Below are positions 44,844 to 53,348 of a DNA stretch of 64,000 nucleotides, piece after piece. Source of the DNA: Rhodococcus globerulus NBRC 14531 (lineage in GTDB: Bacteria; Actinomycetota; Actinomycetes; Mycobacteriales; Mycobacteriaceae). The translations under genes were made by a program, and so were the position numbers. The stretch lies in NCBI RefSeq assembly GCF_001894805.1, contig NZ_BCWX01000007.1:87721-151720 (forward strand), written 5' to 3'. The notes beneath the pieces were generated by a model. It did not search any database, was not told where the DNA came from, and saw only the letters and a program-made list of their open reading frames with translations. Numbering within the stretch: the first letter of the stretch is position 1; each line of letters opens with the position of its first letter.

Positions 44844-45641
44844 GTGACACTCCCCAACCCCGTCGATTTCAGCGGACGCTCGGTGATCGTCACCGGCGGC
44901 ACCAAGGGCATCGGCTTTGTCATCGCCGAAACCTTCCTGGCTGCCGGGGCAAACGTACTGGTCTGTGGCCGAAACGAGCCCGAAAAGCTCCCGTCGGCTG
45001 ACGGACGCACTGCAGCATTCAAAGCCACGGACGTCCGCGATCCTGCAGACGCCGCAGCGCTCGTCCAGGATGCCGTCGATCGCTTCGGCCGACTGGACGT
45101 TCTGATCAACAATGCCGGCGGCTCCCCCGACGCCGACGCAGCCACCGTCTCCCCGCGCTTCGTGGAGAAGATCGTGGCGCTGAATCTGCTGGCCCCCTTC
45201 AACGTTGCTCAGGCTGCAAACGCCGTCATGCAGACACAGGACAACGGCGGCGCCATCATCAACATCGGCAGTGTCTCGGGCATCGACCCGCAGCCCGGCA
45301 CCGCGGCATACAGCGCCGCCAAGGCCGGACTGTTGGTCCTGACAAAGGCTTTGGCGCTCGAATGGGCCCCCAAGGTCCGCATCAACCACATCACCACCGG
45401 CTTGATCCGCACGGAAGCAGCCGCAGAGGTCTACGGCGCAGACGGCGGCGCGGCCGTCACCGAGATCATCCCGATGGAGCGCATGGCCGTACCGTCGGAC
45501 ATCGCGAATTCCTGCCTGTTCCTGGCAAGTTCGCTCTCGTCGTACGTGACGGGAACCGACATCGCCGTCCACGGTGGCGGCGAATACCCGGCCCGTTACC
45601 TTGCTACCCACCCCGAGCTGTTTTCGCGAACCAGCTCGTAA
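44844..45641 (+). CDS. SDR-family oxidoreductase (Rv3549c-like)
   Basis: 265 residues from the GTG at 44844 (CAGGAAGG ribosome site); the frame is open from 44757 but that part overlaps the KstR2-like site. Motifs: VTGGTKGIGFVIAETFLAAG, NNAGGSPDADAA, NIGSVSGIDPQPGTAAYSAAK and HGGGEYPA at the C-terminus. This resembles Rv3549c of M. tuberculosis, which in that species is beside Rv3548c and echA20; here the two are about 35 kb apart. Likely role in steroid C/D-ring degradation. Confidence 0.86.
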   Translation: MTLPNPVDFSGRSVIVTGGTKGIGFVIAETFLAAGANVLVCGRNEPEKLPSADGRTAAFKATDVRDPADAAALVQDAVDRFGRLDVLINNAGGSPDADAATVSPRFVEKIVALNLLAPFNVAQAANAVMQTQDNGGAIINIGSVSGIDPQPGTAAYSAAKAGLLVLTKALALEWAPKVRINHITTGLIRTEAAAEVYGADGGAAVTEIIPMERMAVPSDIANSCLFLASSLSSYVTGTDIAVHGGGEYPARYLATHPELFSRTSS

Positions 45642-45654
45642 GACCGAGCAGCCA

Positions 45655-45688
45655 AGGAAGCCCTCGAGCAATTGCTCGAGGGCTTCCT
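45655..45688. terminator. Perfect 34-bp palindromic terminator
   Basis: A 17-base arm AGGAAGCCCTCGAGCAA is followed directly by its complement, with TCGTTTTG after it in the rightward direction. It lies between the convergent SDR and MaoC-hydratase genes and can stop transcription from both. Confidence 0.8.
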
Positions 45689-45755
45689 CGTTTTGTGTGA
45701 ACAACTGCGGGGCGCGACGGGGGGGTCAAGCGCCCCGCAGTTGAGTCTGCGGATG

Positions 45756-46577
45756 CTAGCGAGCGGAGAAGCTCACTCGCGCACCGGAAATCGCTACCTG
45801 ACCATCCTTGTGGACCTGGAAGGCCAGGTCGTCAGGAGTACCCCACGCAACGATGGACGGCGCCTCACCCGGATGAATGGCCGCCGCAAATCGACCCTCG
45901 AGGCTCACGAGGTCTGCCGGATGCACTCCGGCGACCCGGGCAAGCTCGAGTGTGCTGGCAGCCAACGTGCACAGGCCGTGCATGATCGGACGCGGCTGAT
46001 TGATCCGTGCCGCGGCCTCTGGATCGATGTGGATGTGGTGCATGTCGCCCAGCAGGCGATACATCGCCGTCTGATTCTCCGCCGTGGTCAGCACACCGGT
46101 GAGTGAAGGCTCGCCCGTCGGCTCTGCGGGACGGGACGGCCCACGTTCTCCGCCGAATCCACCGGCGCCGGGAGCGAACAGCGACCAGGTCGCGACGAAG
46201 TACTCGCACTCGACCTTCACTTCGAAGACGGCTGCAGCACCCTTGTCCCACACCTCGCCGACCGAAGCCTTCAGCGTCACCTCACCGCTACGCGGAAGCG
46301 GAGCAAGCACTTTCAACTCTTGCGAGCCGTGCAGTGCCGTCGAGGTGTCGAAAGCGCCCGCCGAGCCCAGAGCGTCGGGAGCCCACTGCGCCAGTGTCAG
46401 AGCAAATGTCGGCAGCACCCGAAGCTGATCCTCGAAAACGAGGTCCAACTCGGTTGCCTTGGCGCCCACGGCAAGTGCGTACAGGATCGCGTCGCGCTCG
46501 GTGTACGACACGGTGCGGGTACCGAGATCGGCTCCGCGCCAATCGCCGGCAGTCTTCGCAGTTTCCGAAGTAGTCAC
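45756..46577 (-). CDS. MaoC-type 2-enoyl-CoA hydratase (Hsd4B/Rv3538-like)
   Basis: About 273 residues with two hotdog halves, the hydratase-2 architecture of peroxisomal multifunctional enzyme. Active-site motif in the second half: YRLLGDMHHIHIDPEAAARINQPRPIMHGLCTLA (D...H and GL). The linker FAPGAGGFGGERGPSRP is characteristic. I prefer GTG at 46577 with AGAGAGGAA 5 bases upstream; GTG at 46595, which overlaps the ltp2 stop, is the alternative. Last gene of the side-chain operon. It hydrates steroid enoyl-CoA intermediates during beta-oxidation of the side chain. Confidence 0.85.
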   Translation of the reverse strand: MTTSETAKTAGDWRGADLGTRTVSYTERDAILYALAVGAKATELDLVFEDQLRVLPTFALTLAQWAPDALGSAGAFDTSTALHGSQELKVLAPLPRSGEVTLKASVGEVWDKGAAAVFEVKVECEYFVATWSLFAPGAGGFGGERGPSRPAEPTGEPSLTGVLTTAENQTAMYRLLGDMHHIHIDPEAAARINQPRPIMHGLCTLAASTLELARVAGVHPADLVSLEGRFAAAIHPGEAPSIVAWGTPDDLAFQVHKDGQVAISGARVSFSAR

Positions 46578-46591
46578 GTTCAATTCCTCTC

Positions 46592-47770
46592 TCACACCAC
46601 GCCGAGAATGAGACCACTGGTAGGTACTGCTGTTCCGGCAGTGACCAATACGTTCTCGACACCATCGGGCTGATTGGTCGACGTGCCACGAATGAGCCGC
46701 ACACCTTCGGCAACACCGTTGACACCGTGCAGGTACGCCTCGCCGACCTGACCACCGTGAGTGTTCGCCGGCAGGCGTCCACCGAGTTCCAGGTTGCCTT
46801 CGCGGATGAAGTCCTTGGCCTCGCCGGGCTTGCAGAATCCCAGTTCTTCGAGCTGTGGGAGGACCAGCGGAGTGAAGTGGTCGTACAGGATCGCCGCGTT
46901 GATGTCGTCCGGTGTCAGGCCGCTCTGGCTGTACAGCTGACGGCCGACCAGACCCATCTCCGGGATACCCGTGATGTCGGGTCGGTAGTAACTGGTCATC
47001 ATGTGCTGATCCTTGCCACTGCCCTGAGCAGCGGCCTTGATGAAGGCCGGCTTGTTGGCCAGATCCTTGGCGCGCTCAGCGGAGACGACGACGAGCGCCT
47101 GGCCACCGTCTGTTTCCTGGCAGCAGTCGAGCAAGTGCAGCGGTTCGGCGATCCAGCGGGAATTCTGGTGATCCTCGAGTGTGATCGGACGCTCGTAGAA
47201 CCAGGCAGCCGGGTTGTTGGCAGCGTGCTTGCGCGCCACCACTGCAACTCGTCCGAAGTCCTCACTCGTCGCACCGTACTGGTGCATGTACCGCCGTGCG
47301 AACATAGCGACCCACTGAGCGGGAGTCGACAGGCCCTGCGGGGTCATCCACGCATAAGCCGCGCGGTCCGCTGTGGTTGCCATCGGGCGATCATGCTGAC
47401 CCAGGCCGTAACGCTCACCGGAGCGCTCGTTGAAAGCGCGGTAGCAGACCACGACATCGGCGACACCCGTCGCAACGGCCATGGCTGCCTGCTGCACGGG
47501 GCCGCATGCGGCGCCACCGCCGTAACCGATGCGGGAGAAGAACTTCAGCTCGCCGAGACCACAGTTGCGAGCCACAATGGCTTCGCCGTTGGTTTCCGCG
47601 GTGAAGGTCGAAAGTCCGTCAACCTCGGACGGGGCGATACCCGCGTCCGCGAGTGCAGCGACGATGGCCTCACAGGCCAACTGCAGTTCGGTGCGACCGG
47701 AGTTCTTGGAGAACTCGGTGGATCCGATGCCGACGATGGCAGCGGCTCCTGAGAGCGGGCTGATCGCCAT
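46592..47770 (-). CDS. ltp2: Steroid side-chain aldolase Ltp2 (thiolase-like)
   Basis: 392-residue lipid-transfer-protein/thiolase-fold enzyme lacking the usual thiolase N-terminal Cys motif. Features: GGGAACGPVQQAAMAVATG, ARKHAANNPAAWFYERP, HLLDCCQETDGGQALVV, LYDHFTPLVLPQLEELGFC and THGGQVGEAYLHG with the C-terminal VTAGTAVPTSGL. By memory it is very close to M. tuberculosis Rv3540c. Ltp2 performs the retro-aldol cleavage of 17-hydroxy-pregnene-carboxyl-CoA to androstenedione and propionyl-CoA, and needs the DUF35 part of ChsH2. Start overlaps the chsH1 stop by one base. Confidence 0.92.
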   Translation of the reverse strand: MAISPLSGAAAIVGIGSTEFSKNSGRTELQLACEAIVAALADAGIAPSEVDGLSTFTAETNGEAIVARNCGLGELKFFSRIGYGGGAACGPVQQAAMAVATGVADVVVCYRAFNERSGERYGLGQHDRPMATTADRAAYAWMTPQGLSTPAQWVAMFARRYMHQYGATSEDFGRVAVVARKHAANNPAAWFYERPITLEDHQNSRWIAEPLHLLDCCQETDGGQALVVVSAERAKDLANKPAFIKAAAQGSGKDQHMMTSYYRPDITGIPEMGLVGRQLYSQSGLTPDDINAAILYDHFTPLVLPQLEELGFCKPGEAKDFIREGNLELGGRLPANTHGGQVGEAYLHGVNGVAEGVRLIRGTSTNQPDGVENVLVTAGTAVPTSGLILGVV

Positions 47771-48198
47771 CAGGGCTTCCCCTCTTCTTTGAAAGCAACT
47801 GTGACGGTGCCGGATGCATGGTTGCCGAGGCTGTTTGCGCCCTGCACCTTGACCACGACAACACCGTCTTCCTTGGACACGACCTCACCGGTCATCGTCA
47901 TGGTGTCACCCGGGTAGTTGGGCGCGCCGAGACGAATGGCGATGCGACGCAGGGTCGATGCCGATCCAGCCCAATCCGTGACGTACCGGCCGACGAGACC
48001 GTTGCTCGTGAGGATGTTCATGAAGACATCCTTCGAGCCACGCTCCTGGGCCAGGCTCGGATCGTGGTGCACGTCCTGAAAATCGCGAGTGGCGATTGCC
48101 GTGGCGACGATCAACGTGCGGGTCAGCGGGATCGCCAACTCGGGCAATGCCTCTCCGACAACGACGTCTGCGTAGCTACGACCGGCAAGAACGGTCAT
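47770..48198 (-). CDS. chsH1: Steroid enoyl-CoA hydratase subunit ChsH1 (MaoC)
   Basis: 142-residue single-hotdog MaoC protein: IATRDFQDVHHDPSLAQERGSKDVFMNILTSNGLVGRYVTDW carries the Asp/His hydratase dyad, and RLGAPNYPGDTM is the typical second strand. It pairs with ChsH2 to hydrate the C3 side-chain enoyl-CoA. Start at 48198 overlaps chsE1 by ATGA; a longer open frame to 48492 lies inside chsE1. Confidence 0.9.
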   Translation of the reverse strand: MTVLAGRSYADVVVGEALPELAIPLTRTLIVATAIATRDFQDVHHDPSLAQERGSKDVFMNILTSNGLVGRYVTDWAGSASTLRRIAIRLGAPNYPGDTMTMTGEVVSKEDGVVVVKVQGANSLGNHASGTVTVAFKEEGKP

Positions 48199-49310
48199 GC
48201 GAGCACCTCCACACCGGATGCGAGCTGCGCACCCAGACGCGCGAGATCGGAGCTGGAACCGCCGAGGGTGGCAGCAATCTGCTTGCCCCACAAGAGGTGA
48301 CGGTGAACCGGGTAGTCGGTGTCGACGCCCATACCACCGTGGACATGCGTGGTGCGATGCACGACGCGCTGTCCGCCGTCGGTGGCCCACCACTTGGCGA
48401 CGAGTACCGAGGTGCCGAGATCCAATCCCACGGAGATGCGCCATGCAGCCTGCCACAGTGTCACTCGCATCGCTTCGAGATCGATGTAGCAATCAGCGAG
48501 CTGGTGGTTGACCGCCTGGAAGGTCGCGAGCGGACGGCCGAACTGCATGCGGCCGTTCAGGTACGTGACGGCCTGTGCAACAGCACCGGAGCCGACGCCC
48601 CATTGAATTGCGGCCAATGCCAGCTCAACTCGGTCGATCAGCCACGGAACCGTGGTGCCGTCAGCCGCGCCGATCAGCTGCGCGGGGGCAGCGGCAAACG
48701 TGAGGTTGGCACAGATCTCGTGGTTGGTGGACTGCGTCTGCTCCACCGTGACACCGTCTGCATTCAGATCCACCAGCAACAGAGCCGTTCCCGTGGACGT
48801 GGTTGCCGAGACGAGCGCGAGGTTCGCGATGTTCGTGATCGGCACAACGGCCTTCTCACCGGTCAGCGTCCAGTTACCGTCGGCATCCTCGGCAGCCGTC
48901 GTCAGCGGGTCGCCGCCCGTGTACGGCCCGAATTCCTCGAGCCCGATCGTCAGGAATCGACTGCCGTCGGCAACACTCGGAAGGAGCTCTGCGCGAAGGG
49001 AATCGGAACCGAACTCGTTGATCGCCAACGCGGCGAGCGCCGTTTCCCAGATCGGTACGGCCGCAACGTGGCGGCCCTGTTCCTCGAGCAGGGTGTACAG
49101 CTCGGACAAGCCGAGTCCGCCGCCGCCGAACTCTTCGGGCAGGGCGATACCGAGCAAGCCGGTGGTCGCGAGTTCGCGCCACAGTTCACGGTCGACGCGC
49201 TCGGCGGAGAGTTCGATCTCCTTGGTGCGCTCGATCGTGGCCTTGCTGGTGAAGACCTCGTCGGCCAGTGAGCGAATCGCGTCCTGCTCTTCGCTGAAAT
49301 TGAAGTCCAT
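48195..49310 (-). CDS. chsE1: Acyl-CoA dehydrogenase ChsE1-like subunit (FadE28 type)
   Basis: 371-residue acyl-CoA dehydrogenase fold: LLGIALPEEFGGGGLGLSELYTLLEEQGRHVA, GRMQFGRPLATFQAVNHQLAD (FAD-binding region) and HVHGGMGVDTDYPVHRHLLW. The middle beta domain has lost the standard YTEPEAGSD motif (LEEFGPYTGGDP instead), as expected for the regulatory half of an alpha2beta2 heterotetramer. It lies between chsH2 and chsH1, unlike M. tuberculosis where the two fadE genes are adjacent. Assignment to ChsE1 is by length, motifs and context. Confidence 0.85.
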   Translation of the reverse strand: MDFNFSEEQDAIRSLADEVFTSKATIERTKEIELSAERVDRELWRELATTGLLGIALPEEFGGGGLGLSELYTLLEEQGRHVAAVPIWETALAALAINEFGSDSLRAELLPSVADGSRFLTIGLEEFGPYTGGDPLTTAAEDADGNWTLTGEKAVVPITNIANLALVSATTSTGTALLLVDLNADGVTVEQTQSTNHEICANLTFAAAPAQLIGAADGTTVPWLIDRVELALAAIQWGVGSGAVAQAVTYLNGRMQFGRPLATFQAVNHQLADCYIDLEAMRVTLWQAAWRISVGLDLGTSVLVAKWWATDGGQRVVHRTTHVHGGMGVDTDYPVHRHLLWGKQIAATLGGSSSDLARLGAQLASGVEVLA

Positions 49311-50257
49311 CAGTGCTCCTCGCGTGCGGCCGGCCGGAACGCGGGAAGCGTCAAATCCGGGTCGGCGTCGATCCAGTCAAGTTCCACGGGCATGTCGACC
49401 ACGACATCTTCGGGCGCGATACCCACCATGTTGGCGATCAATCGGGTTCCCTCTTCGAGTTCGATGACCGCAACGATGAGCGGGTAGTCGAACGCGTCGA
49501 TCTTGGGATGGTGATTGACCACGAAGCTGTACACCGTGCCACGGCCCGACGCATCGATCGTGTCCCACTCGAGTGACTGGCACTCGCCGCACATCGGTCC
49601 GGTGGGATGACGCAACGTCTTGCAGGACGTGCAGCGCTGGATCACCAGACGGTGTTCCTTGGCCGCTTCGAACCAGAAAGCGTTGTCCGCATTGAGAGCC
49701 GGACGCGGACGCAGTGCGCGCGGAGCCTCCGGAGCCTTGGCTTCCTGCGGTTTGAACCGCAGCGTCCGCCACCGCTGCGTGCCGACAACTTCGTCGTCGC
49801 CGTTGCGGTAGGTCTTGAGCGTCGTCACGAAGTGTCCGACGCCGAGTCCGGTCTTCTTTTCCGGGGAAATCGACTCGATGACCTCGGTGTAGTTCACACG
49901 ATCGCCTGGGCGCAGTTCGCCGAAGAACTCCTGATCGGAATCGGTGGCGACGACGGAACTGTAGCCCGCAGCGTCGAGGGTGGCGATCAGATCGGTCCAC
50001 ACCTGTGACGGGTCGTTGCCCGCCATCTTGTCGGTGAACGTCCGCATGATCCAGACCTGAAGCATCTGAGCGGGAGCGACGACGCCGTCACGGCCGGTGG
50101 CGCGGGCAGCTTCGTCGTCGAGGTAGACGGGGTTGGTATCGCCCATGGTCTCGGCCCAATGCCGGATCATGGGGATGTTGACCTCGTCGGGTCCCCAGGT
50201 GGTGGGAACAAGCGTCTGGCCGACAAAAGCGTCGAGTTGCGCCGAAATGTCGCTCAC
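49310..50257 (-). CDS. chsH2: Steroid enoyl-CoA hydratase subunit ChsH2 (MaoC-DUF35 fusion)
   Basis: 315 residues. The N-terminal ~165 form a MaoC-like hotdog (NIPMIRHWAETMGDTNPVYLDDEAAR). The C-terminal part is a DUF35/OB domain with a rubredoxin-like zinc finger: CTSCKTLRHPTGPMCGEC. In known systems the hotdog pairs with ChsH1 for hydration while the DUF35 part binds Ltp2 for the aldol step, coupling both reactions. GTG start overlaps the chsE2 stop (GTGA); the stop overlaps the next ATG by one base. Confidence 0.92.
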   Translation of the reverse strand: MSDISAQLDAFVGQTLVPTTWGPDEVNIPMIRHWAETMGDTNPVYLDDEAARATGRDGVVAPAQMLQVWIMRTFTDKMAGNDPSQVWTDLIATLDAAGYSSVVATDSDQEFFGELRPGDRVNYTEVIESISPEKKTGLGVGHFVTTLKTYRNGDDEVVGTQRWRTLRFKPQEAKAPEAPRALRPRPALNADNAFWFEAAKEHRLVIQRCTSCKTLRHPTGPMCGECQSLEWDTIDASGRGTVYSFVVNHHPKIDAFDYPLIVAVIELEEGTRLIANMVGIAPEDVVVDMPVELDWIDADPDLTLPAFRPAAREEH

Positions 50258-51420
50258 TTGACCCTCTTTTCGCGAACGAGTCCCAAGCCGATGGTGCCGA
50301 CCATGTCACGCAGAACCTCGTTGACGCCGCCACCGAAGGTGTTCACGACACCCTGACGCGAGATCTGCTCGATCTGACCGGCAAGCAAAGCGCCCGGAGA
50401 CTCGGGACGGATGCGTCCGGCGGAGCCGAGAATTCCGAGCAGGGTGCGGTAGACGTCGACGTGAGTCTCGGTCCCGTATGTCTTGGTAGCGCCGGCGTCG
50501 GCTCCGGAGAGCGTGTCCTGTGCGACGGCTGCCGTCATCTTCCAGTTCAGCAGTCGCATGGCCTCGAGCTTGGCGTGTGTGCGAGCGAAGTCCTGCTGCA
50601 CCCACGGGATGTCGATGGCGCCGTTTTCCTTGGCCCAGTCCAGGACCAGGTTCCACAGGCCGTAGGTGCGGCCACCGATGGCCGCCAAACCGATTCGCTC
50701 GTGGTTGAGCTGCGCCGTGATGAGCTGCCAGCCGCCGTTGACCTCGCCGACAACGTCCTTCGACGGGACGCGAATGCCGGAGTAGTACGTCGACGTCACC
50801 ATCAAGCCGCCGACGGTGTTGATCGGTGACCACTCGAAGCCTGCGTCCTCCGTGGGGACGATCAGGATCGAGATGCCCTTGTGCTTGGGGGCGTCCGCGT
50901 CGGTGCGGCAGGCCAGCCACACGTAGTCGGCAGTGTTGGCGCCACTGGTGAAGATCTTGTTGCCGTCGACGATCCACTCGTCACCGTCGAGGACTGCACG
51001 GGTCTTGAGCGAAGCCAAGTCCGTTCCGGCCTCCGGCTCGGTGTAGCCGATGGCAAAAACGATGTCGCCGGCAAGAATGCCCGGCAGGAATCGTTCCTTC
51101 TGCTCTTCGGTGCCGTACTTCATCAATGTCGGCCCGACGGTATTGACCGTCACGAAGGGGAACGGCAATCCCGCGCGCTGAACCTCGTCGAAGAACACGA
51201 ACTGCTCTTCGATGGAGCGTCCCTGGCCACCGAATTCCTTGGGCCAGCCGATACCGAGCCAGCCGTCCTTGCCCAGCAACTTCACGATTTCACGGAAGTA
51301 TTCGCCGCCAACACCCTGTTCACCGGCAGCGCGGCGCTTCTCCTCCGGCAGCAGCGTCGCGAAGTACGCGCGCAGCTCCTTGCGGAGCTCCTGCTGCTCG
51401 GGCGATTCCCTCAGATCCAT
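50254..51420 (-). CDS. chsE2: Acyl-CoA dehydrogenase ChsE2-like subunit (FadE29 type)
   Basis: 388-residue acyl-CoA dehydrogenase with the intact signature FAIGYTEPEAGTDLASL, IFTSGANTADYVWLACRTD (FAD contacts) and C-terminal NTFGGGVNEVLRDMVGTIGLG. This matches FadE29/ChsE2 by length. It partners the FadE28-type subunit to dehydrogenate the C3 side chain of 3-oxo-pregnene-carboxyl-CoA. Start MDLRESPEQ at 51420 with AGGAG upstream. First gene of the operon. The region before it shares ACGCTAACT (51464-51472) with the fadD17 upstream region, but no clear KstR palindrome is visible. Confidence 0.87.
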   Translation of the reverse strand: MDLRESPEQQELRKELRAYFATLLPEEKRRAAGEQGVGGEYFREIVKLLGKDGWLGIGWPKEFGGQGRSIEEQFVFFDEVQRAGLPFPFVTVNTVGPTLMKYGTEEQKERFLPGILAGDIVFAIGYTEPEAGTDLASLKTRAVLDGDEWIVDGNKIFTSGANTADYVWLACRTDADAPKHKGISILIVPTEDAGFEWSPINTVGGLMVTSTYYSGIRVPSKDVVGEVNGGWQLITAQLNHERIGLAAIGGRTYGLWNLVLDWAKENGAIDIPWVQQDFARTHAKLEAMRLLNWKMTAAVAQDTLSGADAGATKTYGTETHVDVYRTLLGILGSAGRIRPESPGALLAGQIEQISRQGVVNTFGGGVNEVLRDMVGTIGLGLVREKRVK

Positions 51421-51554
51421 CGCGGTTCTCCTATGGCATTCATGGCTAGCAACTTTGATCTGGACGCTAACTAGATGCATCTTTGGGCGCTGAATGTGTC
51501 TCGTTGAGCGGGAAGGCGAAACATGAGCGCCGTCACATAAGGTGAAATGCTGCC

Positions 51555-52007
51555 ATGGAACCTTCGGATCGGATCGCCCTCACCGACTTGGCTGCCAGGT
51601 ACGCACAGGCAGTCGACCGACGAAATCCGGCTGCTCTCGCGGCTCTGTTCACCGAAAACGCCACCTTTGTCCTGCCGCCCGCATTGAACGGCACCGACGG
51701 GCCGACCGAAATTCAGGGCCGGTCGACTCTGTCCGATTCGATAGTCGGCGCCGTCGCACACCTGCACTCGACGCGGCACATCGTCGAGCAGCAAGTCCTC
51801 GATCAGGACAGCGCCACCACGGCCCACGGCGAGGCTTACTGCTCCGCGCATCACATCTATCCCCGCGGCGAGGGGTTCCGGAACAACCGAATCGAGATTC
51901 GCTACCAGGACAGTTTCGACAAGGTCGACGGCACCTGGCTGTTTTCTCGTCGCGAATTGGTTGTGGACTTCGCTGAGGACGTGCCGGTCATTCTGCTCGG
52001 CAGTTAA
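51555..52007 (+). CDS. SnoaL/NTF2-like family protein
   Basis: 150-residue NTF2-fold protein: RIALTDLAARYAQAVDRRNPAALAALFTENATFVLP, GAVAHLHSTRHIVEQQVLD and FRNNRIEIRYQDSFDKVDGTWLFSRRELVVD. Divergent from chsE2. Proteins of this fold include steroid isomerases and dehydratases, so a steroid role is possible, but no catalytic set can be assigned. Confidence 0.82.
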   Translation: MEPSDRIALTDLAARYAQAVDRRNPAALAALFTENATFVLPPALNGTDGPTEIQGRSTLSDSIVGAVAHLHSTRHIVEQQVLDQDSATTAHGEAYCSAHHIYPRGEGFRNNRIEIRYQDSFDKVDGTWLFSRRELVVDFAEDVPVILLGS

Positions 52008-52016
52008 AGGCGAGCG

Positions 52017-53237
52017 TCAACTCGCCATCATGGCGATGGCCGTTCGCAACCCACGACGCTTACCCGTGTGCGGATCGACTCCGAATACTTCCTTGATGCC
52101 GCCACGAACGCGAAACTTCAACTCGGAGTGCGTTTCCGGTGCGTCGTCCTGGGAGGCGGAGAGAAACCTGTTGGGGAGCGACAACTTCCAGATGGTGCGC
52201 AATGTCAGTCCGTACTGCTTCCACAGCGGACCTGTTGTGTACGGGAGATCGTACTTGTCACATAATTCACGAAGTGGCACAGCGATTTCCGAGTATCGGT
52301 TGCTCGGCAAGTCGGGGAAGCAATGATGCTCGATCTGGTAGCAGAGGTTGCCGCTCATAAATGCCATGATCGGTCCGGCGTGAAAGTTGGCCGAGCCGAG
52401 CATCTGTCGTAGGTACCATTGCGCGCGCGATTCGTTCTCGAATTCCTCGAGAGTGAACTTCTCGGCTCCGTCGGGAAAATGCCCGCAGAAGATGACTGCG
52501 TAACTCCAGTAATTGCGAATGAGATTTGCGACGATATTTGCCGTCAGCGTGGTCTTCCACGCTGGGCCGGTCAGAGCTGGGAACAGAATGTAGTCCTTGG
52601 TCACCTGCCGTGCGATCTTCTTGCCGATTTCCTTTGCCATCTCGGATTTGTCGGACCACTTCACCTGCCCCTTGCGAAGTTTGTCTGTCTCTAGATGGTG
52701 AAGTGCGACGCCCCATTCGAACAGTGTTGCCAACGCGAAATTGGTGATCGGCTGGAATAGATAGTCCGCGTGCCACTTCTGATCTCGCGTGACGCGCATG
52801 ATGCCGTAGCCCACGTCATTGTCGAGACCGACGATATTGGTGAACTTGTGATGGGTGAAGTTGTGCGAGTGCTTCCAACCCGACGATGGGCAGGTGTTGT
52901 CCCACTCCCAGTTGCTCGAATGAATCTCGGGATCGTTCATCCAGTCCCACTGACCGTGAATGATGTTGTGGCCGAGTTCCATGTTCTCGATAATCTTGCC
53001 GACCCCCAGAAGCGCTGTTCCCAGGATCCATGCGGGCTTCTTCTTGCTGGCAAACAGGACGACACGACCGGCCACCATGAGAGAGCGTTGAAACGCGATA
53101 GTTCGCTGAACGTATCGAGCGTCACGCGCACCGCGCTTCTCCTCGATGTCGAGCCGAATAGCGTCCAATTCACGCCCGAGCGCCTCGACGTCTTCCTCGG
53201 TGAGGTGCGCATATTCCTTGATATCGGTGATCGCCAC
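52017..53237 (-). CDS. Membrane fatty-acid (acyl-CoA) desaturase, DesA3-like
   Basis: About 406 residues from the GTG at 53237 (AGGAG 8 bases upstream). Three histidine boxes: HNIIH in ENMELGHNIIHGQWDW, HSHNFTHH in WKHSHNFTHHKF, and QIEHHCFPDLP. Hydrophobic segments flank them, as in integral di-iron desaturases. DesA3-type stearoyl-CoA desaturases of mycobacteria work with an electron-transfer reductase, which is not seen nearby. Confidence 0.9.
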   Translation of the reverse strand: MAITDIKEYAHLTEEDVEALGRELDAIRLDIEEKRGARDARYVQRTIAFQRSLMVAGRVVLFASKKKPAWILGTALLGVGKIIENMELGHNIIHGQWDWMNDPEIHSSNWEWDNTCPSSGWKHSHNFTHHKFTNIVGLDNDVGYGIMRVTRDQKWHADYLFQPITNFALATLFEWGVALHHLETDKLRKGQVKWSDKSEMAKEIGKKIARQVTKDYILFPALTGPAWKTTLTANIVANLIRNYWSYAVIFCGHFPDGAEKFTLEEFENESRAQWYLRQMLGSANFHAGPIMAFMSGNLCYQIEHHCFPDLPSNRYSEIAVPLRELCDKYDLPYTTGPLWKQYGLTLRTIWKLSLPNRFLSASQDDAPETHSELKFRVRGGIKEVFGVDPHTGKRRGLRTAIAMMAS

Positions 53238-53348
53238 TGTATTCACTCCTGTCGCGGGGCCGGTTCGTCGGACGGTACCCCCAAGAATCGCCGGTGAAAC
53301 GTCGACTCGCGCGCTACGTGCGTCACCGCGCAATCTGTGCCAGCATCA

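Noticed and set aside
51421..51554. KstR1 site (TnnAACnnGTTnnA) in front of the side-chain operon
   Set aside because: Read on both strands; half-sites such as TAGCAAC and AGTTAGC occur but no properly spaced palindrome.
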